From assembly GCA_004555865.1 (NCBI GenBank), contig SFJO01000015.1:1-49513 (forward strand): 49,513 nucleotides of DNA. Reading direction: 5' to 3'. A program made the position numbers and the translations under genes. This document shows positions 1 to 7,656 of the stretch, in pieces. The notes beneath the pieces are model-generated. The model was given only the letters and a program-made list of their open reading frames with translations, did not search any database and was not told the DNA's origin. Positions within the stretch are counted from its first letter, which is position 1, and each line of letters opens with the position of its first letter. Origin of the DNA: Oscillospiraceae bacterium (GTDB lineage Bacteria > Bacillota > Clostridia > Oscillospirales > Ruminococcaceae).

Positions 1-301
1 AGCACCCCCCTTCGCTATTAGAGCCGCAGCCGCAGCAGGTCAGTCCCTCTATAAATTCTTTGAACTGGGTCAGGGTTTCGCAGTTCAGGGAGTAGTGCTG
101 CCACTTGCCATCCTTGCGGGCATTCACTAGTCCGCACTCCACCAGAATCTTCATGTGGTGAGAGAGGGTCGGCTGGGTAATTTCAAACCGTTCCAGCAGT
201 TTACAGCCGCACTTCTCACCGTCCGACAGCATCTTTACGATTTCCAGCCGGTTCGCATCGCCCAGTGCCTTGCAGATCAAAGCCACATCCATAGCATTCA
301 T
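1..301 (-). CDS. ArsR/SmtB-family repressor, truncated by the window edge
   Basis: A winged-helix metalloregulator whose 3' end lies beyond base 1; about 100 residues are visible. The start at 301 follows a GAGGTG ribosome binding site. The helix-turn-helix reads TQPTLSHHMKIL (about residues 43-53). A Cys-x-Cys pair (C31, C33) sits just ahead of it, at the place where the arsenite/antimonite-sensing ArsR proteins carry their thiolate site. A second cysteine cluster (CCGCG) lies near residue 90. By family, the apo-protein represses a metal or metalloid resistance operon and releases DNA when metal binds. The resistance genes, if present, would lie to the left of the window. The inverted repeat at 321-360 is the likely operator. 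The family call is firm; the inducer is inferred. Confidence 0.88.
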   Translation of the reverse strand, partial: MNAMDVALICKALGDANRLEIVKMLSDGEKCGCKLLERFEITQPTLSHHMKILVECGLVNARKDGKWQHYSLNCETLTQFKEFIEGLTCCGCGSNSEGGC

Positions 302-320
302 AGAAACACCTCACATTGAT

Positions 321-360
321 AATCGTCTATGCGTATAGTGTAGCATATACATAGATGATT
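321..360 (-). promoter_or_regulatory. Putative ArsR operator (inverted repeat)
   Basis: The arms AATCGTCTATG (321-331) and CATAGATGATT (350-360) are near-perfect inverted repeats, and the inner GTATA/TATAC elements extend the symmetry. The repeat lies about 20 bases upstream of the arsR start, where ArsR proteins usually autoregulate. Confidence 0.6.
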
Positions 361-511
361 GTCAATATATTCTGCTAAAAACAGCCGCCTGACTTCTTTT
401 GAAACCTCGGCGGCTATGGGTGCTGTATTCAATTCGACAAATTCGGATTTGTTGAGCCAAGTATACCATGCTACTACCGGAAAGACCATCCTTTATATGT
501 CAGAACAAAGC

Positions 512-556
512 AAAAGGCAAGATACCACCATCTCAGTGATACCCTGCCTTTTCTTG
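512..556. terminator. Possible terminator hairpin
   Basis: AAAAGGCA at 512-519 pairs with TGCCTTTT at 545-552, with partial pairing continuing inward. No intact gene ends next to it on the plus strand. It lies in the gene-free stretch 361-659, where nothing else was recognised apart from the tRNA terminator. Confidence 0.4.
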
Positions 557-604
557 TTCCTGCTTACTGTTCCGAGTAGTCCCTTCTCAGAACCTCCTGT
601 AAAC

Positions 605-653
605 AAAAAACGTACCCGAACCCTTTCTCATAGAGAATCGGATTCGAGTACGA
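605..653 (-). terminator. Rho-independent terminator of the CAU tRNA
   Basis: On the minus strand an 11-base stem (CGTACTCGAAT-like arm near 653, matching arm near 611) is followed by a run of six T. It begins a few bases after the tRNA CCA end. Confidence 0.7.
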
Positions 654-659
654 ACTGCA

Positions 660-735
660 TGGTGGGCCATGAGGGATTCGAACCCCCACTGAACCGGTTA
701 TGAGCCGGGGGCTTTGACCGTTAAGCTAATGGCCC
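660..735 (-). tRNA. tRNA with CAU anticodon (tRNA-Met, or tRNA-Ile2)
   Basis: A 76-base cloverleaf. The acceptor arms GGGCCAT and ATGGCCC pair and are followed by discriminator A and an encoded CCA. T8 starts the TAGC of the D arm. The anticodon loop is CTCATAA on a five-base stem, and the T arm contains GGTTCGAATCC. CAU can be elongator Met, or Ile2 if the C is modified to lysidine. The initiator is unlikely because the acceptor opens with a paired G. Sequence alone does not decide between Met and Ile2. Confidence 0.92.
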
Positions 736-918
736 TTATAATAAGGAGAGCGGCGGCGCGGGGCTTCGGGCAAAAACGCATGAGCCGGCCGCTTTAACTT
801 ATTCAGTATATCAGAAAAACATGTTGTTGAAAAGTAGCTTTGCCGCACTTCGGCCCAAAATGCAGAATTTTGACCGGAATTTCGTGCAAACCGTACCAAA
901 TTGAAAAGGAGAACGCCT

Positions 919-1959
919 ATGAACCCCATTGCGCCGCCATTGCTGGCCTGGTTTTACAAAAACCAGCGCAGCCTGCCCTTTCGCACCCATCCCAGTCCCT
1001 ACCGGGTGTGGGTGAGCGAGATCATGCTTCAGCAGACGCGGGTGGCGGCGGCGCTGCCCTATTACGAGCGCTTTATGGCAGAGCTGCCCACCCCCGCTGA
1101 TCTGGCCGACTGTCCGCCCGACCGGCTGGACAAGCTGTGGGAGGGGCTGGGCTATTACAGTCGGGTGCGCAACCTGCAGAAGGCGGCCCGCATTGTGTGC
1201 AGCCAATATGGCGGGCAGCTGCCCGCCGACTACGAGGCCCTGCGGGCCCTGCCCGGTGTGGGAGACTACACCGCCGGGGCCATTGCCTCCATCAGCTTTG
1301 GGCTGCCGGTGCCCGCGGTGGACGGCAACGTGCTGCGGGTGTTCAGCCGCCTGTATGCGGACGGCGGCGACGTGACCAGCCCTGCCGTGAAGCGAGCCTT
1401 CACCGCCCGGGTGATGGAACACCAGCCGCAGGACAAACCCGGCGACTACAACCAGGCCCTGATGGAGCTGGGGGCGCTGGTGTGCCTGCCGGGGGGCGAG
1501 CCGCAGTGCAGCGTCTGCCCGCTGGCGGGGCTTTGCCGGGCCCATTTGGCCGGGCAGGAGACGGCGTATCCGGTCAAGCCCCCCAAAAAGGCCCGCCGCA
1601 AGCTGCCGGTGACGGTGGCGCTGGTGCGCGGGCCGAAGGGCTGGCTGCTTCAGCGCCGCCCCGAAACAGGGCTGCTGGCCGGGCTGTGGCAGCCGCTGCT
1701 GTGGGAAGAAGCCCTGACGCAGGAGCAGCTGGCCCAAAAGCTGGCGGAGCTGGGCCTTGCAGGAACGGACTGGCAGCCCCTGCCTGCGGCCAAGCACATT
1801 TTCAGCCATCTGGAGTGGCAGCTGGGCGGCTTTGAGTGCCGGGCGGCGGACGGCTGCGCCCCGGCGGGCTGCGTGTGGGCGGACGAGGCCGCCCTGGCGG
1901 GAGAATATGCCCTGCCGGGGGCCTTCAAGGCCTACCGCAAGCGGATGATGCAGGGGTGA
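919..1959 (+). CDS. mutY: A/G-specific adenine glycosylase MutY
   Basis: Removes adenine mispaired with 8-oxoguanine in the GO repair pathway. The protein has 346 residues. The ATG at 919 follows AAGGAG; an upstream in-frame TTG at 901 lacks such a site. The SEIMLQQT motif carries the catalytic Glu, the helix-hairpin-helix LPGVGDYTA follows, and PAVDGNVLRV carries the catalytic Asp. The iron-sulfur ligands read C-x7-C-x2-C-x5-C, one residue longer in the first gap than the usual x6. The C-terminal third is a NUDIX-like 8-oxoG recognition domain (LLQRRPETGLLAGLWQ). It is followed by a separate promoter, so it is probably monocistronic. Confidence 0.95.
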   Translation: MNPIAPPLLAWFYKNQRSLPFRTHPSPYRVWVSEIMLQQTRVAAALPYYERFMAELPTPADLADCPPDRLDKLWEGLGYYSRVRNLQKAARIVCSQYGGQLPADYEALRALPGVGDYTAGAIASISFGLPVPAVDGNVLRVFSRLYADGGDVTSPAVKRAFTARVMEHQPQDKPGDYNQALMELGALVCLPGGEPQCSVCPLAGLCRAHLAGQETAYPVKPPKKARRKLPVTVALVRGPKGWLLQRRPETGLLAGLWQPLLWEEALTQEQLAQKLAELGLAGTDWQPLPAAKHIFSHLEWQLGGFECRAADGCAPAGCVWADEAALAGEYALPGAFKAYRKRMMQG

Positions 1960-1974
1960 AATTGCCTTAAAAGG

Positions 1975-2003
1975 TTGTAATCCGCCCCCCGGCCGGGTAT
2001 AAT
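1975..2003 (+). promoter_or_regulatory. Sigma-A type promoter for the small acidic membrane protein
   Basis: TTGTAA at 1975-1980 and TATAAT at 1998-2003 are separated by 17 bases, right after the mutY stop. The leader to the next start is about 105 bases. Confidence 0.75.
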
Positions 2004-2115
2004 GGAGACAAATCACAGGGCAGCCGGGCACCCCCCTGCTGCTGGTGGAAGGGCCGCGCATAGGCGGCCGAGATTGCTGCCGGGCCGTCTGCCCGGCCAC
2101 AAGGAGGAAATTCTC

Positions 2116-2361
2116 ATGAAAAATAGCACCTTTGCCGCCATTCTGATGTTCCTGGCCGCCGCTGTGGGCGGGCTGGTTGCCGCTGCCCTGTATCTGCGCC
2201 GCCGTGAGAAGGAGCTGGACGAGTACGAACAGCTGCTGTTCAGCGAGGACTTTAAGGACGAGGACGAGTACGACGAGGACGAAGAAGCCGCTGAGCCGCA
2301 GGAAGAGGCGGAAGAGGTTGTGGAGGCCCCCATCGCCGACGCACCGGCCGATAAGGAGTAA
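2116..2361 (+). CDS. Small acidic single-pass membrane protein, unknown function
   Basis: 81 residues, started by an ATG 15 bases after the beginning of an AAGGAGG site. Residues about 5-25 form one hydrophobic helix (AAILMFLAAAVGGLVAAALY) followed by RRR, so the C-terminus is predicted cytoplasmic. The remainder is strongly acidic, dominated by Asp and Glu with Ala/Pro. It has its own promoter and a strong hairpin downstream. I do not recognise a family; the layout resembles small YtxH-like membrane proteins, but I see no decisive motif. Confidence 0.7.
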   Translation: MKNSTFAAILMFLAAAVGGLVAAALYLRRREKELDEYEQLLFSEDFKDEDEYDEDEEAAEPQEEAEEVVEAPIADAPADKE

Positions 2362-2382
2362 TTCCAATCCAACGTTCTGAAC

Positions 2383-2440
2383 AGGGGCCGCCCTTGCGCC
2401 CGCCTTGTACAAAAGGCAGCGGCGCAGGCGGCCCTTTGTG
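2383..2440 (+). terminator. Terminator after the small membrane protein
   Basis: A long hairpin pairs AGGGGCCGCC..TGCGCC (2383-2400) with GGCGCA..GGCGGCCCTTT (2420-2437). A second GC hairpin (CCGGCCGG, four- to five-base loop, CCGGCCGG) follows at about 2446-2466. Confidence 0.55.
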
Positions 2441-2630
2441 ATAAACCGGCCGGGAAAACCGGCCGGACCTGTGAAATAAATGGGCGGCCTGTCTCGTTTT
2501 CAACGGAAAGAGACCTTGTTTGTGGAAAAGCCTGGCGGCAAAAAGTGCGCGGCCCGCGCCTGGGAAGCGGGCGGCGGGCCGGAATGCCCTTTGTTCGATG
2601 TGAAAACAGGAAGTGAGAAAGGCGGAAGGA

Positions 2631-3875
2631 ATGAAAGCATTTTTGCGCGGCGTCGGCCGCATTCTGGCCTGGCTTTTGCTGGTGGCGGTGCTCACCGGCG
2701 TGCTGGTGGGGGGCGTGCTGGCCTTCTTTTACAGCCGCACCGGCGAGGACAAACTGCCCCAGGACCCGGTGACCTACGGCGGGCAGGCGCTGGAAAATGT
2801 GGGCTATGACTGGAAGGTCCCTGTACTGGGCGGGGTGCTGCATCGGCGGTTCCAGCTTTCGCCGGGGCTGGCATTGCAGGACCTGGGCACCTTTGACAAC
2901 AGCGCTCCTGCTCTGGCCCTGCCGGCCTGGGGCACCCGCGCCCAGGTTGAAATCACCGACAGCGCCGGGCAGACGACCTTTTCCGGAAGCGGAGAGGAAT
3001 ACGCCCAGTTCCGCTTTGGGGCCAACGGAACCTATCGGGCAAAAATTACCGTGTGGCACGAATCGGCGGGGGAGAAGCCCGCAAAGGCCCAGGGCTGCTA
3101 TGTGTACAACCTGCGCTTTTCGGTGGACGCGGCCCCCAGCCTGGAGCTTTCGGCCGAGCACGCCAACCAGGGCGGGGTCATTGGCCTGCGGGTGACGGGC
3201 GTTCTGGGCAGTGAGCCGCCCCAGCTGGACAGCGACCTGGGGCAGGTGTGGTTCAGCCAAACCACCGGCGGGTGGATGGCGTACCTGCCCGTGACCTACA
3301 ACGCCGAGATGGGGGAGCACACCCTCACCCTGACCAGCGGCAGCCACACCCTTACCGCCCAGGTGGAGGTGCGGGCCGCGGACTTTGCCAAGACCCCCGA
3401 GGTGGAAGCCCAGAGCTGGAGCAGCGCCGCCGCCCAGGAGTACCGCACGGTGATCTGGCCGCTGTACCAGCAGGGCGACCGGGCCCCCCAGTGGCTGGGC
3501 CGGTTCACCCAGCCGGTGCAGGGCAGTACGGTGCAGGCCTACGGGGCCTATCTGGCGGGCGGCGCCCGCAGCACCGAATTGCGCATTCAGGCGGCGGACG
3601 GGGACGAGGTGGTTGCCCCGACGGACGGCGTGGTGGTGTACGCAGGTACGCTGCAGCTGGGCGGCAACACGGTGGTCATCGACCACGGCTGCGGCCTGAA
3701 GAGCTACCTGTGCGGCCTGCGGGAACTGAGCGTCAGCGAGGGCGCGCAGCTGACCCAGGGCGAACTGGTGGGTTTGGCCGGGCAGGAGCCGGTGACCGTG
3801 GAAATGCGCATCGGCAACAAGAGCATCAACCCGGTGAACACGTTTAAGGGGCAGGGCGGGCTGTTCATGAAGTGA
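2631..3875 (+). CDS. Membrane-anchored M23/LytM-fold protein lacking zinc ligands
   Basis: 414 residues from the ATG at 2631; a GTG at 2613 is an alternative start. An N-terminal transmembrane helix (about residues 9-33) anchors a long extracytoplasmic region of beta-rich repeats. The last 120 residues follow the LytM fold: DEVVAPTDGVVVYAG, then GGNTVVIDHGCGLKSYLCGL, then EGAQLTQGELVGLAG. In active LytM enzymes the first strand carries H-x3-D, the YAHL motif carries a His, and the end carries H-L-H. Here these places read TELRIQ, YLCGL and VTVEMRIG. The zinc site is therefore absent, and the protein is probably a non-catalytic envelope factor, by analogy with EnvC or NlpD. The fold call is good; the role is inferred. 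Confidence 0.75.
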   Translation: MKAFLRGVGRILAWLLLVAVLTGVLVGGVLAFFYSRTGEDKLPQDPVTYGGQALENVGYDWKVPVLGGVLHRRFQLSPGLALQDLGTFDNSAPALALPAWGTRAQVEITDSAGQTTFSGSGEEYAQFRFGANGTYRAKITVWHESAGEKPAKAQGCYVYNLRFSVDAAPSLELSAEHANQGGVIGLRVTGVLGSEPPQLDSDLGQVWFSQTTGGWMAYLPVTYNAEMGEHTLTLTSGSHTLTAQVEVRAADFAKTPEVEAQSWSSAAAQEYRTVIWPLYQQGDRAPQWLGRFTQPVQGSTVQAYGAYLAGGARSTELRIQAADGDEVVAPTDGVVVYAGTLQLGGNTVVIDHGCGLKSYLCGLRELSVSEGAQLTQGELVGLAGQEPVTVEMRIGNKSINPVNTFKGQGGLFMK

Positions 3876-3913
3876 AGCGGCCGCACCTCGCCGAACCACG
3901 TTCCCAAAATGAA

Positions 3914-3965
3914 AGAAAAAACCGGGCACGGCAGAACCTGCGTTCTGCCGTGCCCGGTTTTTGCG
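3914..3965. terminator. Strong bidirectional terminator
   Basis: A perfect 20-base-pair stem (AAAACCGGGCACGGCAGAAC paired with its complement, loop CTGC) is flanked by A and T runs on both sides. It separates the M23-like gene from the convergent AAA+ gene. Confidence 0.9.
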
Positions 3966-4086
3966 TGCAAAAATCCGGAAGGGGGGTCAAAAGCGGGGCA
4001 AAAAGGCCCTTGCCGGATTCGGCGCGGCCTGCATTCCGCAAACGTGACCTGCTTTGTGAGGGGGAATTTGCCTGTGGGGCCGCCCG

Positions 4087-6168
4087 TTACTCCTCCAGTT
4101 CAAAATCGGTCCAGAGCAGCAGGTCCAGCGGGGCGTTCGGCTCGGCCACCAGGCGGCGGCTCTGGTTCAGGATGGCCTGCTCCAGCTTGTTGCGGGCCAG
4201 GCGGCCGTTGCCCGCGGTGGCGGCGTCCTCCGCCTGGCGGCGGGCGTAGTAGGCCAGCAGGGGGGCGTCGCAGGCGTCCTCCATGCGGTAGCCTTTGCCC
4301 TTGGCCTGCAGGCGGGTGATGCGCAGCAGCTCATCGGCGGTATAATCCGGGAATTCAATGAAGTTGGGGAAGCGGCTGGCCAGGCCGCTGTTGGCGGTGA
4401 GAAACTCCTGCATCTCCTTGGTGTAGCCTGCCAGCACCACCACCAGTTCGTCCCGGTGGTCCTCCATGCCCTTCACCAGCGTGTCGATGGCCTCCAGGCC
4501 GAAGCTGTCCTGCTCGCCGCGGTACAGGCTGTATGCCTCGTCAATGAACAAAACGCCGCCCAGCGCCGTGCTGATGACCTGATTGACCAGCGGGGCGGTG
4601 TGGCCCACATACCGGCCTACCAGGTCGGCGCGGCTCACCTCCACCAGCTGGCCGCCGCCCAGCGCCCCGATGGCTTTGAGATACTTGGACACCAGCCGGG
4701 CGATGGTGGTTTTGCCGGTGCCCGGGTTGCCCGCAAAGATCATGTGCATGGACACGGCGGCGCTCTTCAGGCCCTGTTCCTTGCGGCGCTGCTGCACCAG
4801 CACGTTGTCCTTCAGGCTGAGCACATAGTCCTTGATGGGGGCCAGGCCCACGATTTCGTTCAGCTCGGCCTCCACCTGGGCCAGGGCGCTGCCCCCGGCG
4901 GGCAGCAGCCGGGCCAGAGGAATGGCCTCGCCGCTCTCCGGGGCCAGCACCAGCCCGCCCTCGCCCGGCTTTACCTCCAGCCGGGTGCCGGGGGCGGGGT
5001 CGTACTCCAGGGTGTACTGGGTCAGGCTGCGGAAAATCCGCTCCACATAGGCCAGAATGGGCTTTGAGCCGTTCTGGCGGCTGTAACAGGCGGCGGCCTC
5101 GTCCCGCACGGCGGGGTCCACGGCCAGCGTCAGGCCCAGGCGGGCCTTGCACCGCTGGGCCAGGGCATTCAGCTGCTGGGCCGCCAGGGCGGTGCGGCTT
5201 TCGGGGGCGAGGGGTGCGGCGGCGCACACATCGCCCAGCGCGGCGGCAAACCCCGCACCAAACCGGTCGCTGAGGGCGTCCGGACCTTTTTCACTGAAGA
5301 ATACCAGATACTTGCCCCGGGCGGGCAGGCTCTTCACCGCGTCGGCCACCAGCGCGGTGCCCGCATCCACCAGAATGCCCTTTTGCAGCACATACCGACT
5401 GCCCAGCGGCGCGGCGCCATCCTGCACCAGGCAGGCCAGCAGCCGAAGGAAGCTGGGGTGGCAGGCCTCGTAGTGGTCAAAGGCAAGAATGCCGCTCTTG
5501 TCGTTCAGGGCGGCGTACAGGTCCTGCAAAAACAGCTTTTCCTGCGCCGGGCCGGGGTAGAGGGCCAGGTCCATCGTGGTGACGTTCTCGCTGGCGGCAA
5601 GGCCCCGGCGGGCCAGCTCGGCGGCCAGCTGCCTCAGGGCAAAGTGGCGGCCGGTGCCCTCCGGCCCCCAGATGAGAATGGCGTTTTTGGGGCCGTTGCC
5701 CTCCACGCCGGTGACGTAGGGGCGGCGGAAGGCCATGCACAACTGGCGGATGAACGCCTCCTGCCCCAGAACGGTCTGATTCAGGGCGTCGGCCAGGCCG
5801 GCGAACCCGGCCCGCACTGCGGGGGTGTAGCCCTCGGCGGGGTCCGGCGCTTTCTGGGGCAGCAGCCCGTCCTTCGCCAGTTCCCGGGTGAGCTGGCCGG
5901 AAAGGGCGGCCGCCTCGGCGGCCTGCTGCTCGGCCCGCTGGGCTTTGGCGCTGGGCCGGTTGTGCAGGCCCAGGTCTGCCAGTTCCTGCGCCTGGCGCTG
6001 CAGGGCCTCGGTCATGGCATCGGCGTTGCGCTGCAATGCGGCCAGCGGGTCTGCCTTTGGGGCGGGCTTTTCCGGCGCGGGCTTTGCAGCCTCGCCGGTG
6101 CTGCCGGTAAAGCGGCCCCGGCTGCCGAACACACCGTTCATCAAAGTATCCCAGTCCTTGCTGCTCAT
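4087..6168 (-). CDS. Tandem AAA+ ATPase, degenerate first module and SpoVK/CbxX-type second module
   Basis: 693 residues from the ATG at 6168, placed eight bases after GGGAG. The N-terminal 130 residues are Ala/Gln-rich and likely helical. The first ATPase-like module (about 150-330) has a P-loop-like GPEGTGRHF in which the lysine is missing. The second (about 455-690) is complete: Walker A GNPGTGKTT, Walker B VLFIDEAYSL, sensor-type LAGYTKEM and the arginine region ASRFPNFIEF. The second module matches the CbxX/CfqX and SpoVK group, hexameric remodelling ATPases. The first may be structural. The gene is divergent from queT, sharing a promoter region with an extended -10 (TGGTATACT, near 6238-6246). 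The substrate is unknown. Confidence 0.85.
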   Translation of the reverse strand: MSSKDWDTLMNGVFGSRGRFTGSTGEAAKPAPEKPAPKADPLAALQRNADAMTEALQRQAQELADLGLHNRPSAKAQRAEQQAAEAAALSGQLTRELAKDGLLPQKAPDPAEGYTPAVRAGFAGLADALNQTVLGQEAFIRQLCMAFRRPYVTGVEGNGPKNAILIWGPEGTGRHFALRQLAAELARRGLAASENVTTMDLALYPGPAQEKLFLQDLYAALNDKSGILAFDHYEACHPSFLRLLACLVQDGAAPLGSRYVLQKGILVDAGTALVADAVKSLPARGKYLVFFSEKGPDALSDRFGAGFAAALGDVCAAAPLAPESRTALAAQQLNALAQRCKARLGLTLAVDPAVRDEAAACYSRQNGSKPILAYVERIFRSLTQYTLEYDPAPGTRLEVKPGEGGLVLAPESGEAIPLARLLPAGGSALAQVEAELNEIVGLAPIKDYVLSLKDNVLVQQRRKEQGLKSAAVSMHMIFAGNPGTGKTTIARLVSKYLKAIGALGGGQLVEVSRADLVGRYVGHTAPLVNQVISTALGGVLFIDEAYSLYRGEQDSFGLEAIDTLVKGMEDHRDELVVVLAGYTKEMQEFLTANSGLASRFPNFIEFPDYTADELLRITRLQAKGKGYRMEDACDAPLLAYYARRQAEDAATAGNGRLARNKLEQAILNQSRRLVAEPNAPLDLLLWTDFELEE

Positions 6169-6258
6169 GGCGGAACTCCCTTTCCATTCATCGGCGGCGG
6201 CGGGGGGCCGCGGCACCGGGTGTTTCTATAAAAATCAGTATACCATGTTGCGGCCCCA

Positions 6259-6287
6259 TTGAAAAGAAGCGCCTGACGTGCTATAAT
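6259..6287 (+). promoter_or_regulatory. Promoter of the preQ1 riboswitch-queT unit
   Basis: TTGAAA at 6259-6264 and TATAAT at 6282-6287 with 17 bases between, placing the transcript start near 6294, at the 5' edge of the riboswitch. Confidence 0.85.
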
Positions 6288-6291
6288 AACC

Positions 6292-6424
6292 GCCGGGTTC
6301 GCTTCTTTGCCGGAGGCGAGGCCCAGAGCAACTTAGGATTTTAGGCTCGCCGGTTCCTTTTGGGCCGGTACAAACCCCGCGGACCTGGCGGTGCTGCGGA
6401 GGTCAAAATCTTACCGCCGGAGAA
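6292..6424 (+). ncRNA. preQ1 riboswitch, class III type
   Basis: Senses the queuosine precursor preQ1. P1 pairs GGGTT (about 6295-6299) with AACCCC (about 6373-6378). The conserved core CAGAGCAACTTAGGATTTTA (6334-6343 and on) matches the core I remember from class III preQ1 RNAs found ahead of queT in Faecalibacterium and relatives. Extra hairpins are CGCTTC/GAGGCG (6300-6320) and GCCGG/CCGGT (6349-6369). The 3' hairpin pairs TGGCGGT (6385-6391) with ACCGCCG (6413-6419), next to and including part of the GGAG that serves queT. This implies translational control. Class assignment rests on remembered consensus and gene context. Confidence 0.88.
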
Positions 6425-6431
6425 GTATGCA

Positions 6432-6956
6432 ATGAAAACCAAAAAGATCGTGACCGGCGCGGTGATTGCCGCGCTTTACACAGCCCTGTGCCTGGCCCTG
6501 CCGGCGCTGAGCTACGGCACCGTGCAGGTGCGCTTCAGCGAAGCGCTGACCCTGCTGCCCGTGCTGCTGCCCGGCGGCCTGATGGGTGTGACGCTGGGCT
6601 GTTTTTTGACCAATCTGGTGGGCGTGTTCCTGGGCACGAACATCCTGGGTGCGCTGGATGTGCTGTTCGGCACCCTGGCCACCCTGCTGGCGGCCCTGTG
6701 CACCCGGGCGCTGGCCAATGTGCGTGTGGGCAAGGGCCGCTGGGCGGTGGCCAGCGCCCTGCCGCCGGTGATTTTCAACGGCCTGATCATCGGCGCGGAG
6801 CTGTGCTGGTGCATTATGGGCCAGTGGAACTGGGGCGTGTTCATCGCCCAGGGCGTGAGCGTGGCCGCAGGCGAGGCGGTGGCCTGTGTGCTGGGCGTGC
6901 TGCTGGTGCATTATGTGGAGACCACGCCCCGGCTGCTGGCCATCTTCCGGGGCTGA
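6432..6956 (+). CDS. queT: Queuosine precursor transporter QueT (COG4708)
   Basis: 174 residues, mostly hydrophobic, with about five to six membrane segments. The N-terminus (KKIVTGAVIAALYTALCL) and the VQVRFSEALTLLPVL and GCFLTNLVGVFLG segments are typical of the QueT family, thought to be substrate-binding components of ECF-type uptake systems for preQ1/preQ0. The start ATG is nine bases after a GGAG lying in the riboswitch 3' hairpin, so ligand should hide it. No queuosine synthesis gene is next to it in this window, which agrees with salvage, but synthesis genes could be elsewhere. It ends ahead of a terminator at 7012-7070. Confidence 0.92.
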   Translation: MKTKKIVTGAVIAALYTALCLALPALSYGTVQVRFSEALTLLPVLLPGGLMGVTLGCFLTNLVGVFLGTNILGALDVLFGTLATLLAALCTRALANVRVGKGRWAVASALPPVIFNGLIIGAELCWCIMGQWNWGVFIAQGVSVAAGEAVACVLGVLLVHYVETTPRLLAIFRG

Positions 6957-7011
6957 GCGCGCGTTCACACCTATATAAATAGAATCAGTGAGGCATACTG
7001 CATGGTGTGCC

Positions 7012-7070
7012 AAACGGGAATGCCCCGGGCTTTTTCAAAGTTGCTCGGCCGGGGGCGTTCCCGTTTTTTA
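7012..7070 (+). terminator. Terminator after queT
   Basis: AAACGGGAATGCCCCGG pairs imperfectly with CCGGGGGCGTTCCCGTTT and is followed by a T run (7063-7074). Confidence 0.85.
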
Positions 7071-7207
7071 TTTTGAGACGGAATGCGGAATGAAAATGCG
7101 GGCGGCACGGTCGAAGAATCGCCAAAAAATTGACAAGCGCAAAAAATGAAATGCAAAAAACAAAAAAGGAAGCGCTCTTGTCAAAATGTTGGAATTTCAC
7201 CGGAGTT

Positions 7208-7220
7208 ATAAAACGTTTAT
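7208..7220. promoter_or_regulatory. Possible relic LacI-family operator
   Basis: ATAAAACGTTTAT is a near-palindrome centred on CG, the usual form of LacI-family sites. It lies about 60 bases ahead of the mglB fragment, so it may be a leftover of that operon's control region. A separate inverted repeat, TTGACAAG (7130-7137) and CTTGTCAA (7177-7184), flanks an A-rich stretch upstream. Confidence 0.35.
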
Positions 7221-7268
7221 CTGCAAAAACGGCAAAAGAAAGCCGAAGCTTGGAAGAGCTTCCTTCCG

Positions 7269-7481
7269 GGTATGCAGGGCAACTACGACACCCTGATGCG
7301 CTCCACCAAGTCTGTGGAAGTTCTGACCAACGCCGGCGTTGACGTCGCCTGCATCGGCGGCGAGCAGATCTGCGAGTGGAGCCGCGCTACCGCTCAGGAG
7401 AAGGTTGCCGCGCTGCTGGCCAACTACAGCGACAATATTGATGCCGTTATCTCCTGCAACGACGATATGGCTCTGGGCGCC
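7269..7481 (+). pseudogene. Internal fragment of a galactose-type sugar-binding protein (MglB-like)
   Basis: About 70 codons encode a piece typical of periplasmic galactose/methyl-galactoside binding lipoproteins: GMQGNYDTLMRSTKSVEVL near the start and IDAVISCNDDMALGA at the end. The N-terminal signal and lobe and the C-terminal third are missing. At about 7482 the homology stops abruptly inside the codons after MALGA and another gene's tail begins in a different frame. It cannot make a functional binding protein. The family call is from memory of the conserved CNDDMALGA segment. Confidence 0.7.
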
Positions 7482-7656
7482 AACTCGTTTTATGTGGACC
7501 GCCCAGGCCCTGGGCAGCATCAAGGCGGGCTTTGTGTGGATTCAGCTGCTCATCTGCGCCGTGGTGCTGGTGATGGTGCCCTTCTGCCGGCTGGATAAAG
7601 AGATGCCGGCCGTGCGCGCGGTATTGGCACACGAAAGGAAAGAGACGGCGCGCTGA
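7482..7656 (+). pseudogene. C-terminal fragment of a GPH/MFS sugar symporter
   Basis: Read in the frame ending with TGA at 7654-7656, this encodes TAQALGSIKAGFVWIQLL, a hydrophobic helix, then FCRLDKEMPAVRAVLAHER and the stop. This is the usual end of glycoside-pentoside-hexuronide:cation symporters, where a YxLDKxxP segment follows the last helix. No start and no preceding helices are present. It is joined directly to the mglB fragment, indicating a deletion or recombination that fused two gene remnants. Confidence 0.65.

Noticed and set aside
811..2412. A 533-codon open frame on the minus strand
   Set aside because: It is the antisense shadow of mutY and the small acidic gene; composition is dominated by Gln, His, Pro and Arg, as expected in GC-rich antisense frames, and no family was recognised.
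2013..3929. A 638-codon minus-strand frame
   Set aside because: It runs antisense to the small membrane protein and the M23-like gene, has no ribosome binding site and shows antisense composition.
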